Source of the DNA: CAXXIC01 sp964534355 | GTDB taxonomy: Bacteria > Bacteroidota > Bacteroidia > Bacteroidales > UBA7332 | Assembly (NCBI GenBank): GCA_964534355.1 | Contig: CAZHNZ010000013.1 | Coordinates: 1 to 45,122, forward strand | DNA length: 45,122 nt | Reading direction: 5' to 3' | Shown here: piece by piece, positions 1 through 7,466 of the stretch | Position numbering within the stretch: position 1 is the stretch's first letter | How the letters are laid out: the number at the start of each line of letters is the position of its first letter | Notes under the pieces: generated by a model | What the model saw: only the letters and a program-made list of their open reading frames with translations | Told to the model about the DNA's origin: nothing | The model's database searches: none | Made by a program: the position numbers and the translations under genes

Positions 1-1401
1 GAGTTTAATAGTTGAAATACCATATACAATAGGTATTTTGAATGTAAATAATCCTGATGCATCTGCTTTCGTGTATTCGATCAATTGATTGTTAATGTAT
101 AACTCGACCATCCAGTCCGGTTCTGTTATTTCTTTTATTATGTATTCGCCACCTGTCTTTCGAATAGTGGTTGATGCATTGGTAATTATTGCGCCGTCCA
201 CTGGATTCATAATACTTGAAACTGTTCGGTTGCTTATTCTCCCCAATTGTACCTGACGAACTATTTTTTTACTGTTATCTACCCATCTCCAATGATATTG
301 TTGCATTCGCCTTTCAAAATTATTGTTGGTAGAGTAGTTTAATATTATGTTTGTTTCACCACCAAATAGCTCTGCACCCAATCCCATCATAAATCTGTTT
401 TCAGTATAAGAAACAGATTGATTACTGTATATTGACCAATCCAACATGCCAGGGCGATAGTAATGATATTTCCTCTCCATTGTGGTATCTGCAATTATTT
501 CTCCTCTGGCTTTACTTATATTATTCCTGGTTTGCTCAATGCGCATCTCTTTCAGAATTGGTAGCTCAAAGTCAGCCTTAAGAGAAAGTGAAAGGGCTCG
601 AAAATTAAAATTAATATCCAATCCAAATGCGTTTTTGTATATTTCTGGACTCAGATAAATCATACCGGCTTCTTTGGCGATACCTCTTGGAGATTCAAAT
701 ACTCTGTTGCCAACTGTAATTCGCCTTCTTCGATAATCTATTTCATAGTCTAACCGTGAATTCCCGATAACCCCCTTTATGTATTCTCCATTTTCAGAGG
801 CTGCATATACAATTTTAAGTTTTCTAAATAATTCTTCGATCTGAACAAATACGACATCACGGGATGAATAAATTGCATTTACCGGAAATCCCTGAATGCC
901 TTGTATATATAGCATTAGTGATACATCTTCGTATGTGACAGCCATGTCAGCTAGACTTTCTTTGCTTTCTTTACTTTCTCTAATAGCTTTGCTTTCGGTA
1001 CTCTCCTTTAGCGCCTTGCTCTCCTTTAACGCTTTGCTTTCTTTTGTAGCCTTGCTCTCTTTTGTAGCCTTACTCTCTTTTGTAGCCTTACTCTCTTTTG
1101 TAGCCTTACTCTCTTTAGTTGCTTTACTCTCTTTTGTAGCTTTGCTCTCTTTTATAGCCTTACTCTCTTTTATAGCTTTGCTTTCCTTTGTATCCTTACT
1201 TTCTTTAGACTCTTTTGTGGTTTTGGTCTCCTTAACAGCTTTAGTTTCTTTGGTTTCACCCCAAGCATTTGTAGCTGTTGCGATAAACAATGCAGTTATA
1301 AACAACAGGTTAAGTTGTTTCCCGGCAATAAACAACCGAAGCAAAAGAAATTTTGCTTGATTTTTTATTCCTGAACTTTTACCTGTTGTGAAAATATTCA
1401 T
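1..1401 (-). CDS. TcfC-like outer-membrane usher, 5' part (runs off window)
   Basis: The frame is open from an ATG at 1401-1399 to the left edge, so about 467 residues are visible and the C-terminal part is missing. A hydrophobic signal stretch (about residues 31-49, ending TNAWG) is followed by a Lys/Glu/Ser tract (about 49-150) built of KESKAT-type hexapeptides. Globular sequence follows, with motifs I associate with Bacteroidetes usher-like proteins: YLSPEIYKNAFGLDINF, DFELPILKEMR, and near the edge WMVELYINNQLIEYTKADAS then F-x-F-K-I-P-I-V-Y-G, as at the start of an usher barrel/plug. Its expected role is to export DUF4402 subunits delivered by the chaperone across the outer membrane. The ATG overlaps the stop of the upstream subunit gene (TAATG), so translation is probably coupled. 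The usher assignment is by motif recall and by context; alpha-clade (CFA/Tcf) affinity is inference. Confidence 0.7.
   Translation of the reverse strand, partial: MNIFTTGKSSGIKNQAKFLLLRLFIAGKQLNLLFITALFIATATNAWGETKETKAVKETKTTKESKESKDTKESKAIKESKAIKESKATKESKATKESKATKESKATKESKATKESKATKESKALKESKALKESTESKAIRESKESKESLADMAVTYEDVSLMLYIQGIQGFPVNAIYSSRDVVFVQIEELFRKLKIVYAASENGEYIKGVIGNSRLDYEIDYRRRRITVGNRVFESPRGIAKEAGMIYLSPEIYKNAFGLDINFNFRALSLSLKADFELPILKEMRIEQTRNNISKARGEIIADTTMERKYHYYRPGMLDWSIYSNQSVSYTENRFMMGLGAELFGGETNIILNYSTNNNFERRMQQYHWRWVDNSKKIVRQVQLGRISNRTVSSIMNPVDGAIITNASTTIRKTGGEYIIKEITEPDWMVELYINNQLIEYTKADASGLFTFKIPIVYGISTIKL
1010..1210 (-). repeat. 18-bp tandem repeat coding for KESKAT hexapeptides
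   Basis: About ten consecutive 18-bp units lie in frame in the usher gene. On the plus strand the unit is close to gta-gcc-tta-ctc-tct-ttt, with drift at the codon encoding the variable residue (Thr, Ile, Leu). Shorter KETK/KESK variants extend the low-complexity tract to roughly 950-1255. The unit length is a multiple of three, so copy-number change would keep the frame. Confidence 0.9.
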
Positions 1402-1919
1402 TATTGCTGATTAAAAATTATTTCGAATGAACCTGTATATAAACCGACCGGAGCAGATGCCGGTACGGTTAGTGTACCACCTACCCGTAAGGGTGTAATG
1501 AAGTTACAATCGTTATTCACTTGAAAAGGTGTCCCACCAGCACCTTTTTCAGGTGTAATTTGCAATGAAAGAGTGCCACCATTACTCCCGTTAAGAGTAA
1601 CCATTGCTGGGTATGTCAATGTAACTGTGCGTCCCTGACAAAGGGATATTTCAAATATTGCAGGTGTAGGTTGATTACCGGTGTTTACTAGTATGACTGA
1701 GCCAGTAGATGTTCTGCTACCATCAGCGGCTATTACAACTGTTCCACCGCTATTCCCGGTATATATAGTGCTGAAATTTAAAGCCTGAATCGTACGAGCT
1801 GTAACAGATCGATTCGGTAATGGTGGCTGAGCGCAGAGATTGTGCAATCTAAGGAATGCTAATGTGCATATTATTAGCCATATAGTAAATCTGTTTGCTC
1901 TTGTGTTTGATAATGTCAT
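1401..1919 (-). CDS. DUF4402 domain protein, putative minor/tip fibre subunit
   Basis: A 172-residue protein with an N-terminal hydrophobic segment (IWLIICTLAFLRLHNLCAQ) that looks like a Sec signal peptide. The mature part fits the DUF4402 pattern: an early beta strand (ALNFSTIYTG), a GGTVVIAADGSRTSTG turn, a Gly-rich GTLSLQITPEKGAGGTPF segment and the closing LRVGGTLTVPASAPVGLYTGSFEIIFNQ. The last strand resembles the final strand of a pilin-like beta sandwich. The gene lies 17 nt after the chaperone gene, and its TAA overlaps the usher ATG. Two mature Cys residues (CQGR and NDCNF) could form a disulfide, which the major subunit lacks at those places. The tip or minor role is inferred from gene order only. 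Confidence 0.75.
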   Translation of the reverse strand: MTLSNTRANRFTIWLIICTLAFLRLHNLCAQPPLPNRSVTARTIQALNFSTIYTGNSGGTVVIAADGSRTSTGSVILVNTGNQPTPAIFEISLCQGRTVTLTYPAMVTLNGSNGGTLSLQITPEKGAGGTPFQVNNDCNFITPLRVGGTLTVPASAPVGLYTGSFEIIFNQQ

Positions 1920-1936
1920 TTCGAATGATGAGTTAG

Positions 1937-2767
1937 CTATTGTTTTATGGGAAAAATATGCTCGCAGAATGATGTCGATGGTTCATTTTTTGTTGTGATG
2001 TATTTTAGTCGAATTTTTCCTTTTGATAAATCTATATTTCGCTTTATTTGTACTGCAAAGGATGCTAACCTTTTGTTCGTTGATGTATATATTCCAATTC
2101 CTCTCATCCTTCCGATAATTGTGGATTCTGATTTATTATTTATATATTCAGCAACCAAGTCGCCATAGCATGATTCGTTACCGCTTCTATTGATTGTTGT
2201 AGAGATGATGCCAAATGTGTCGTTTTGAAGTTTTAGTGACACGTTTGTTAATTGCGTGGTTGATGATGTCTTTCCATTTCTGATAATTATAGGTATGCTT
2301 AACCCAAAAACAGCTTTTAGCTGAACGCCAATTCCCTTAGTTTGTTCTTTTTCTTTATCGCCTAATGCTCTTCTTTTTTCATTATCAGACCTGAAGTAAA
2401 GGTGCGAGCGGTATTCACCAATCTCCATGTCTTGTCGCTTTCTGAGTTGCAGTCTTATTGTTTGAGACTCACCAGGTGCTAATACTACCCTTCTTGGGAA
2501 TATGCGCACATATGTGCTAGCAAAAAGCTTCCCTGATGCAGTATCACTAATTTGAATAAAGCTACCATCTTCGCGCATATCATTCTGTATAAATGATATA
2601 GAGTAAAAGGCAGTGTCTTTCCCAATGTTGGTAAGTCCTACTTCTTCTTTTTGTTTGTCACCTTCGAAAATTACTCTCATGGGAGCAATCAGTAGATCAC
2701 CTTGTGCAAAGCTACTTAATTGGCAGGCGAAAAGCAGAATAGAAAGATGTATAATGTATCTGATCAT
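1937..2767 (-). CDS. PapD-like periplasmic pilus chaperone
   Basis: A 276-residue protein with a signal peptide (ILLFACQLSSFAQ). Recognisable chaperone features are an N-terminal strand GDLLIAPMRVIFEG, the segment YVRIFPRRVVLAPGESQTIRLQLRK (the G1-strand/linker region where PapD-family proteins have a basic, Pro-rich and 'G-x-S-Q-x-x-R' pattern), GEYRSHLYFR, and an LSIPIIIRNG strand leading into the second immunoglobulin-like domain. The expected role is to bind unfolded DUF4402 subunits in the periplasm by donor-strand complementation and pass them to the usher. It sits between two DUF4402 genes and upstream of the usher gene. Family membership is well supported; the partner specificity is inferred. 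Confidence 0.82.
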   Translation of the reverse strand: MIRYIIHLSILLFACQLSSFAQGDLLIAPMRVIFEGDKQKEEVGLTNIGKDTAFYSISFIQNDMREDGSFIQISDTASGKLFASTYVRIFPRRVVLAPGESQTIRLQLRKRQDMEIGEYRSHLYFRSDNEKRRALGDKEKEQTKGIGVQLKAVFGLSIPIIIRNGKTSSTTQLTNVSLKLQNDTFGIISTTINRSGNESCYGDLVAEYINNKSESTIIGRMRGIGIYTSTNKRLASFAVQIKRNIDLSKGKIRLKYITTKNEPSTSFCEHIFPIKQ

Positions 2768-2807
2768 TGGAATCTTGGTCTGTTATATGAATATTGGAAT
2801 AAAGAAA

Positions 2808-2845
2808 ATTGAGGAAGAGGAATTTTTGTATCCCTCTTCCTCAAT
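2808..2845 (-). terminator. Intercistronic hairpin after the major subunit gene (attenuator-like)
   Basis: Perfect 13-bp inverted repeat (2808-2820 with 2833-2845) and a 12-nt loop, starting 12 nt after the stop of the DUF4402 gene. On the minus strand the stem is followed by TTTTCTTTATT. It lies inside the 90-nt gap before the chaperone gene, so it could terminate part of the transcripts or protect the 3' end of the subunit mRNA. Confidence 0.7.
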
Positions 2846-2857
2846 AGATTAAACTGA

Positions 2858-3409
2858 TTAGTTGTACTGAACTGTTACATTAAAAGTCCCGGTGTAGTTA
2901 CCTTCTTCTTGAGTTGCAATTACAGAAAGTTCTGCACCAACTTTCATTGTTGCTGTACCAGTAGCAGAAAGTGTTCCGGTTCCTCCGTCTACGATATCCG
3001 CTGCATTATTAACGCTAGCTTTAAAGCTGCCAATTGTCATCTCAGTTGTTGCAGTTCCGCCAGCACCTTTTTTTACATTTACAGTAGAAGGTAGTGTTAC
3101 AGCAAATGTTGCGTCATTACCACCCGTAATTGTGTATTCAGCCGCAGATTGTTCCACTGCCGCACCAGTTAATGAAATATTCACGCCACCAGTTTTAGTG
3201 CGAGTGTTAGCTGTTGATATTTTGCAAGTTCCATCACTACCCTTTACAGACATTGCTCCAAAGTTCAAATCTTTTGTTTTTTCGATTTCAATGGCTTTGA
3301 TGATTGTTGCAGTTGCATTAGCTTCAGCTGTGTTTGTGAGCTGTGCACTTACCTTAGAAGAAAAACCAGCTGCGATAGCGATAGCAGCAACTAAAATTAC
3401 TTTTTTCAT
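2858..3409 (-). CDS. DUF4402 domain protein, putative major fibre subunit
   Basis: A 183-residue protein with a clear signal peptide (MKKVILVAAIAIAAGFSSKVSAQ). The mature protein has the DUF4402 layout: ATATIIKAIEIEKTKDLNFG, a short Cys-containing turn, RTKTGGVNISLTG, a central FAVTLPSTVNV strand, a Gly/Thr-rich middle and a final GNYTGTFNVTVQYN strand. It is Ala/Thr/Gly-rich and low in aromatics, as is common in abundant surface subunits. It is first in the operon, has its own roughly 200-nt leader and is followed by a strong hairpin, so higher expression than the chaperone and usher is likely. Function as a fibre subunit is inferred from the neighbouring chaperone and usher. Confidence 0.78.
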   Translation of the reverse strand: MKKVILVAAIAIAAGFSSKVSAQLTNTAEANATATIIKAIEIEKTKDLNFGAMSVKGSDGTCKISTANTRTKTGGVNISLTGAAVEQSAAEYTITGGNDATFAVTLPSTVNVKKGAGGTATTEMTIGSFKASVNNAADIVDGGTGTLSATGTATMKVGAELSVIATQEEGNYTGTFNVTVQYN

Positions 3410-3494
3410 TGTTTTTTTGTTTTTAAAAATTAATAATTAAATTGATTTGATGATAATTTCTTGTTTCTTTGTGTAGTTGCAGTTCCGGTATTTG

Positions 3495-3507
3495 GCTATC
3501 TGATAGC
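3495..3507. promoter_or_regulatory. Palindrome in the leader of the major subunit gene
   Basis: GCTATC-t-GATAGC is a perfect 6+1+6 inverted repeat about 85 nt before the ATG at 3409. I found no TAnnTTTG box on the minus strand between 3410 and 3611, unlike for most genes here. The site may be an operator or leader hairpin; nothing more can be said from sequence. Confidence 0.3.
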
Positions 3508-3611
3508 TCTATATCGGTCGGGCTCTACACCATACCCTGGTGCATCTGAAATACTTTTGTTAGTTTCTCCTTTCGTTAACTAAGTTCGACATTTGGTTAT
3601 TTGTATAAATT

Positions 3612-5384
3612 TTATTTTTCTAAAATTACTTTTTTTGTTTCATTCAATAATGCACTTGTGTTTCTGACATTCACCATGTAGATCTGATTCTTCTGATCTA
3701 TTCTATATAGTTTCTCAGAACCGCCTTTTGCTTTTTCGGCAACAAGGCATTTTCCCATCGTATCGTAAATAGTGATAACCGATTCTCCATCCAGATGAGT
3801 CAGATCCACACATATTGATTTATCTTTTACAAAGATTTTGATAAAACGGTATCCCTCTGAAAAACGAGGTTCAAAATGAATGACAAACCTGTCCGCATTA
3901 TCTCCCGTTTGAGCTGTAAACACGTACTCTGGATTCGATTTCAGATCTTGAGCACAACGTGCAACTTTGTCTTCGATGGAGACCCATTCGTACGACGAAT
4001 AATCAAAATCAGCTACCAGCTTGTAGGTCCCCTTTATCCCGGCTTTAAACTGAAGCGGAGCTTTGGGGTTCTCCTTTGTGTTAGTCAAATAACGAACACT
4101 CGCTTTTTTCCCTTCTGCCGGTAGATAGAGAGAAGGTGCTGTAGCTACAGGACTGAATAACTTGCGGGCACCGGTTTGGTTGTTTTCGGCTCCAAACATC
4201 AGTATTACTTCATCCGAACCGCGTCCCTCTTCTGATTGCACTTTTACGGAAAACCGGTTGGGTTCGTATGTCGCACTCTTCCAGCGTGTGGTATGATGGT
4301 GAAGTCGGGCATTGTTATTGACCGAAAATGTACCGGCAGAGGATGCCCGAACAAAGAAGCCCTGCATGGCTGGTATGTATTGTGTAACACCATTGGTACC
4401 GTTGCTTCCCTCTGCTGCAGCCGAGTTGAAAACACCATAGTTGTTAGCCGCCGGGTTCCAGACCCAAACGTCATAACCACCTCCGTTGCTTACCAGATTA
4501 TTGCGGCTCCATCCGTTGTCTATTTTCCAGTCTATTGCAGAAGGGTAGGGGTTGCCTGATAGATTAAATCCGATAAGTGTGTCTACTGCACCGGATTTTG
4601 TTATGTTGTAGCTAATTATGCCATTGTTTAGTGAACCGGCGAATGATTTTGTCGGATTAGCTGCCTGTACTGAGTAGAGGTATCCTCTGGCTGCATCAAA
4701 ATTTCCGTTTGGATGAACAGTATTCCAGTTTGTGGGTGTAGTCGTATTTAGTTTGTAGATCCAGCAACTGGTAGCTTCGTTCCAGGCGTATAGGTCGTAT
4801 CCGGTTCCATTGCCATAAGTGCCGGCCGGGGTCCAGCTTCCACCAATTGATTGGTTGAAAACAGGAGAAGATAAAAAATGCCAGGCTTCAGTATTTCCAC
4901 TCATATAAAGTTGGGCGTTTGCAGAAACGTTGTTAGTTGAATGTAGCAATGAGGCGGTACCGGTGGCATCCGACTCAAGGTTAAGACCTCCATTTCCGGC
5001 GTTGTTAACTATTGAACCTTCCACTGTCAATGATTTGCCCGGTGCTGTATTTAGTGATGCACTGTTGTCAATTTGCAGAGATTGCGAAATGGTGAGCAAA
5101 TTTTGTCTCGTTGTGATTCCTCCGCTATTGCTTATCGTCAGATTATTTATCGTGGTATTGCTGCTACCGGTTATTTCTGCTGAAGATGTGCCGGATAACA
5201 ATACTGTTTCTGACTCTTTTGAATAAGTGCCGCTGTTTTCGATTGCACCGTTGTTTATCTCAATTACAGGGTTACCGCTGATTGTTAAAGATGCACCTGC
5301 TCCGATATTTATACCTTGTCCAGATAAATTATTTTGTGCAAACGCAAAGAATAGTGCAGATATTACACTCTTCCTGATGTGCAT
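3612..5384 (-). CDS. Type IX secreted protein with type A sorting domain
   Basis: With the start at the ATG 5384-5382 the protein is 590 residues. It begins MHIRKSVISALFFAFAQNNLSGQ, a good signal peptide; the longer frame to 5486 begins with a TTG inside a -7 promoter box and is rejected. The body is rich in Asn, Ser, Gly and Thr, with short beta-repeat sequence near the N-terminus and a middle of W-x-x-P/G-Y-D-x-W-x-W blocks (GYDLYAWNEAT and GYDVWVWNPAA) found in large Bacteroidetes surface proteins. The C-terminal about 75 residues carry the type A sorting pattern: VITIYDTMGKCL, then IYMVNVRN, ending KKVILEK. These domains are recognised by the type IX translocon and removed on the surface. 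The substrate or ligand is unknown. It is monocistronic and separated from the fibre operon by about 200 bp. Confidence 0.72.
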   Translation of the reverse strand: MHIRKSVISALFFAFAQNNLSGQGINIGAGASLTISGNPVIEINNGAIENSGTYSKESETVLLSGTSSAEITGSSNTTINNLTISNSGGITTRQNLLTISQSLQIDNSASLNTAPGKSLTVEGSIVNNAGNGGLNLESDATGTASLLHSTNNVSANAQLYMSGNTEAWHFLSSPVFNQSIGGSWTPAGTYGNGTGYDLYAWNEATSCWIYKLNTTTPTNWNTVHPNGNFDAARGYLYSVQAANPTKSFAGSLNNGIISYNITKSGAVDTLIGFNLSGNPYPSAIDWKIDNGWSRNNLVSNGGGYDVWVWNPAANNYGVFNSAAAEGSNGTNGVTQYIPAMQGFFVRASSAGTFSVNNNARLHHHTTRWKSATYEPNRFSVKVQSEEGRGSDEVILMFGAENNQTGARKLFSPVATAPSLYLPAEGKKASVRYLTNTKENPKAPLQFKAGIKGTYKLVADFDYSSYEWVSIEDKVARCAQDLKSNPEYVFTAQTGDNADRFVIHFEPRFSEGYRFIKIFVKDKSICVDLTHLDGESVITIYDTMGKCLVAEKAKGGSEKLYRIDQKNQIYMVNVRNTSALLNETKKVILEK

Positions 5385-5437
5385 TTGTAGGTGGATATGC
5401 CCTAATTTTCTGATATTCAAAGCAAAATGCATTTGTA
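5380..5437. repeat. Two direct copies of TGCATTTGTA, 48 bp apart
   Basis: Copies at 5380-5389 and 5428-5437 in the leader and start region of the type IX secreted protein gene. The spacing is close to four and a half helical turns. They may be coincidental or a regulator site. Confidence 0.35.
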
Positions 5438-5483
5438 AATGGTAATTTTGTTGATTCTTTTTATGCGCCTTTCTAATCGAGTA

Positions 5484-5491
5484 CAAAATTA
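5484..5491 (-). promoter_or_regulatory. -7 box (TAATTTTG) for the type IX secreted protein gene
   Basis: Minus-strand TAATTTTG matches TAnnTTTG. No good TTTG is seen at -33. Transcription from here gives a leader of about 90 nt to the ATG at 5384. Confidence 0.5.
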
Positions 5492-5968
5492 ATAAAAATG
5501 CAGTTAGATACTATTGTTTTTAGGGGAAAAACAGGGTGTGTTTTGGTTTAAAACTGTGAATGAAGTATAATGAATTGTTTGTTTAAGAAGATTTATTCCT
5601 TGTATTTTTCTGTTTAATCAATAATTATTTTTGAATTGAATGTGTTAAAATTAACGATATTAAGATGTGTTATTTTTGTATTGCGGATTTAAATAGTAGA
5701 TATACAGATATTTGTGTTTGTTTGATTTGGTGTATTAAATATTTTTTTTGAAATAATGTAGCAATGAGGATGTCGTTTGGGATTCTGTAAAAGAATTAAT
5801 TCTCAGGGTTAATTTTTGTATTAAGGTGTCGTGGATTTTCAATTAATCTAATTTGATGAATGTAATACAAAACTGTAACGAGTACAATTGTGTTTTATTA
5901 ATGTGAAATAACGACTCTTATAGATACTGGTGTGTATTAATCCCTGAATTTGTAGGTTTTCAAAATAA
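5492..5968. other. AT-rich gene-free stretch
   Basis: About 480 bp, very A/T-rich, with stops in every frame and no RNA gene I can recognise. A plus-strand TATTTTTG lies near 5671-5678 but no plus-strand gene follows, so it is probably chance. It contains the upstream region of the minus-strand gene at 3612-5384. Confidence 0.6.
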
Positions 5969-5995
5969 ATAAGGGCTGTTCAAAACAGCCCTTAT
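5969..5995. terminator. Terminator downstream of the C1 peptidase gene
   Basis: 12-bp perfect stem (5969-5980 with 5984-5995) with a 3-nt loop around AAGGGCTGTT. On the minus strand it is followed by A/T-rich sequence (ATTTATTTTG). It lies 37 nt after the stop at 6033. Confidence 0.75.
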
Positions 5996-6032
5996 CTGAG
6001 TTTTTGTTTATATAATATATCATGAAATAATC

Positions 6033-7283
6033 TTATTTAAACTTTGAAATCAGTTCTTTTACAGCATCTTTATGACAGGTAAACCCCATCATTTTAAGCT
6101 TAATAAAATCTTCGTGAAAGAAATAATAGCCAAATTCGGGTGCATTTTTATCGTTATTTCTCGATCCGGCACTCGAATCTTTAATCAGATACCAATCTTT
6201 GCCATCCTGATTGAAATTTTCTAAATAGCCTACCAAATGCATGCCATGGTCATCAGTCGTCGATTCATTGGCGAATCTCATTTGTCGTGCATCGTCGTTG
6301 ATGTAAGCCGACGGTATGTCGAAGTCGGGCACCAGGGCACATTGTGTCTCTTTACGCAATCCGGCTTCAGAGACATCGCCACCTATTGTCACGGTATATC
6401 CTTTTCGAATCGCGGTTTTGAGTGATTTCATAAAATCGTCAACAGGAACATTGTAATAATCATTGCTATACCACCAATTATCAGGTACGTCATATACTAC
6501 TTTTTTCCAAAATGGTTTGTGTTTATATGACAATATCTCAACATAGTCGTCGGGATTGAATTTAAGGTATTCAGACATGTATTTTTTAGACGAGAACTCT
6601 TTACCTTCTATCCCGAATGTGGTAGGAGGTTCACCCATGTGGTATTTCAATATATCGCGGATGGTGTTGATGACGATGGATTCATTCCAGGCATTGGCGG
6701 TTTTTACCGATTCTAGGTACGTGGTCATCTCTTCTACCATTTTGGCATGGTTATGAAATTTTCTTCCGTTAGTCAGACCACTATAAGCGCTTTGGGGCAT
6801 CAGTCCGTATTGTTTCGATAATCGGGTGAGGGCATTGCTCTGAGAGCCTTCGTCGAAGAGAGAGTTTCCGCGTTCACGCACAAACCGGCGTGCTTTTTCT
6901 ACATATTCCCAGTAGACAATATAGGCTTCCGATAGCTTGACTTTTCGCCCTGTGAGTCTGAAAATCTCTGTTTCGTAAAACGATGTGGTGGAGAAATCCC
7001 AACAGGTGCCGGCATTTCCCTGCGAAATGGGCGGGTTGGCCCATTCCCGTTTGTATAAACCGACTTTGTTGGGCAGAGATTTTTTTGACTGATCCATCAC
7101 GAACCGGTATTTTTCCTCTTCCGGTTTTATGGAATCTTCCACCTCCGAGGCATCTTTCAGTATGGTGTCGTAATAAAACCCTTTGCCTTTCGGCGATTCT
7201 ATCATCAGGCCATTGTCTTTGTTTTGAGCCAATGCCCAATTGCCCAGCAGCAGGGCCGTGGTGAATAGGAGTGTTGTTCTCAT
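6033..7283 (-). CDS. C1-family (bleomycin hydrolase-like) cysteine peptidase, altered active site
   Basis: A 416-residue protein with signal peptide MRTTLLFTTALLLGNWALAQ, so exported. The papain-type nucleophile region is SQGNAGTCWDFSTT (Cys94; Gln88 as oxyanion Gln). The His motif is DDHGMHLVGY (His346). The third motif reads WYLIKDSSAGS, placing Asp369 where the family normally has Asn in K-N-S-W-G, and the Trp-Gly is also lost. The fold and size fit the Bacteroidales bleomycin hydrolase-like aminopeptidases. Activity with Asp in place of Asn is uncertain; it may be slow, altered or structural only. The gene has its own -7 box and a terminator, so it is monocistronic. Confidence 0.82.
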   Translation of the reverse strand: MRTTLLFTTALLLGNWALAQNKDNGLMIESPKGKGFYYDTILKDASEVEDSIKPEEEKYRFVMDQSKKSLPNKVGLYKREWANPPISQGNAGTCWDFSTTSFYETEIFRLTGRKVKLSEAYIVYWEYVEKARRFVRERGNSLFDEGSQSNALTRLSKQYGLMPQSAYSGLTNGRKFHNHAKMVEEMTTYLESVKTANAWNESIVINTIRDILKYHMGEPPTTFGIEGKEFSSKKYMSEYLKFNPDDYVEILSYKHKPFWKKVVYDVPDNWWYSNDYYNVPVDDFMKSLKTAIRKGYTVTIGGDVSEAGLRKETQCALVPDFDIPSAYINDDARQMRFANESTTDDHGMHLVGYLENFNQDGKDWYLIKDSSAGSRNNDKNAPEFGYYFFHEDFIKLKMMGFTCHKDAVKELISKFK

Positions 7284-7311
7284 TTTTCTATCTGATTAAT
7301 GTTTGAAAAAA

Positions 7312-7341
7312 TGCCGCGACTTCTTGTTTGAAATCGCGGCA
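7312..7341 (-). terminator. Terminator downstream of terC overlapping the peptidase promoter
   Basis: TGCCGCGA/TCGCGGCA, an 8-bp stem (7312-7319 with 7334-7341), followed on the minus strand by TTTTTT. It lies about 125 nt after the terC stop. Confidence 0.65.
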
Positions 7342-7347
7342 AATATA
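7340..7347 (-). promoter_or_regulatory. -7 box (TATATTTG) for the C1 peptidase gene
   Basis: Minus-strand TATATTTG abuts and shares bases with the terminator stem. The predicted transcription start falls in the hairpin loop, about 50 nt before the ATG at 7283. Confidence 0.5.
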
Positions 7348-7359
7348 CGGATTATTTTA

Positions 7360-7412
7360 ATTCATAATGCGTATTGCACAATTCATAATGCACAATTTAT
7401 AATGCAGAATGA
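7360..7412. repeat. Imperfect tandem AATTCATAATGCACAATT words
   Basis: Three to four degenerate copies of a roughly 16-bp word (attcataatgcacaa) in the gap between terC and the peptidase gene. They resemble the short-word fields at 10.8-11.4 kb. Confidence 0.6.
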
Positions 7413-7466
7413 GCGAATGCAGGGGATAACTTTATTTGCAAATTATTCTATCTTAGTAGAAATTGC

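Noticed and set aside
896..1360. A plus-strand frame of Leu/Ser/Ala repeats (ALLSFV units)
   Set aside because: It is the antisense reading of the KESKAT repeat in the usher gene. The minus frame carries a signal peptide and family motifs, and the plus frame has neither.
3495..3600. An invertible promoter (phase variation) for the fibre operon
   Set aside because: I looked for paired inverted repeats flanking a promoter box. Only short palindromes are seen, with no box between them and no invertase gene nearby.
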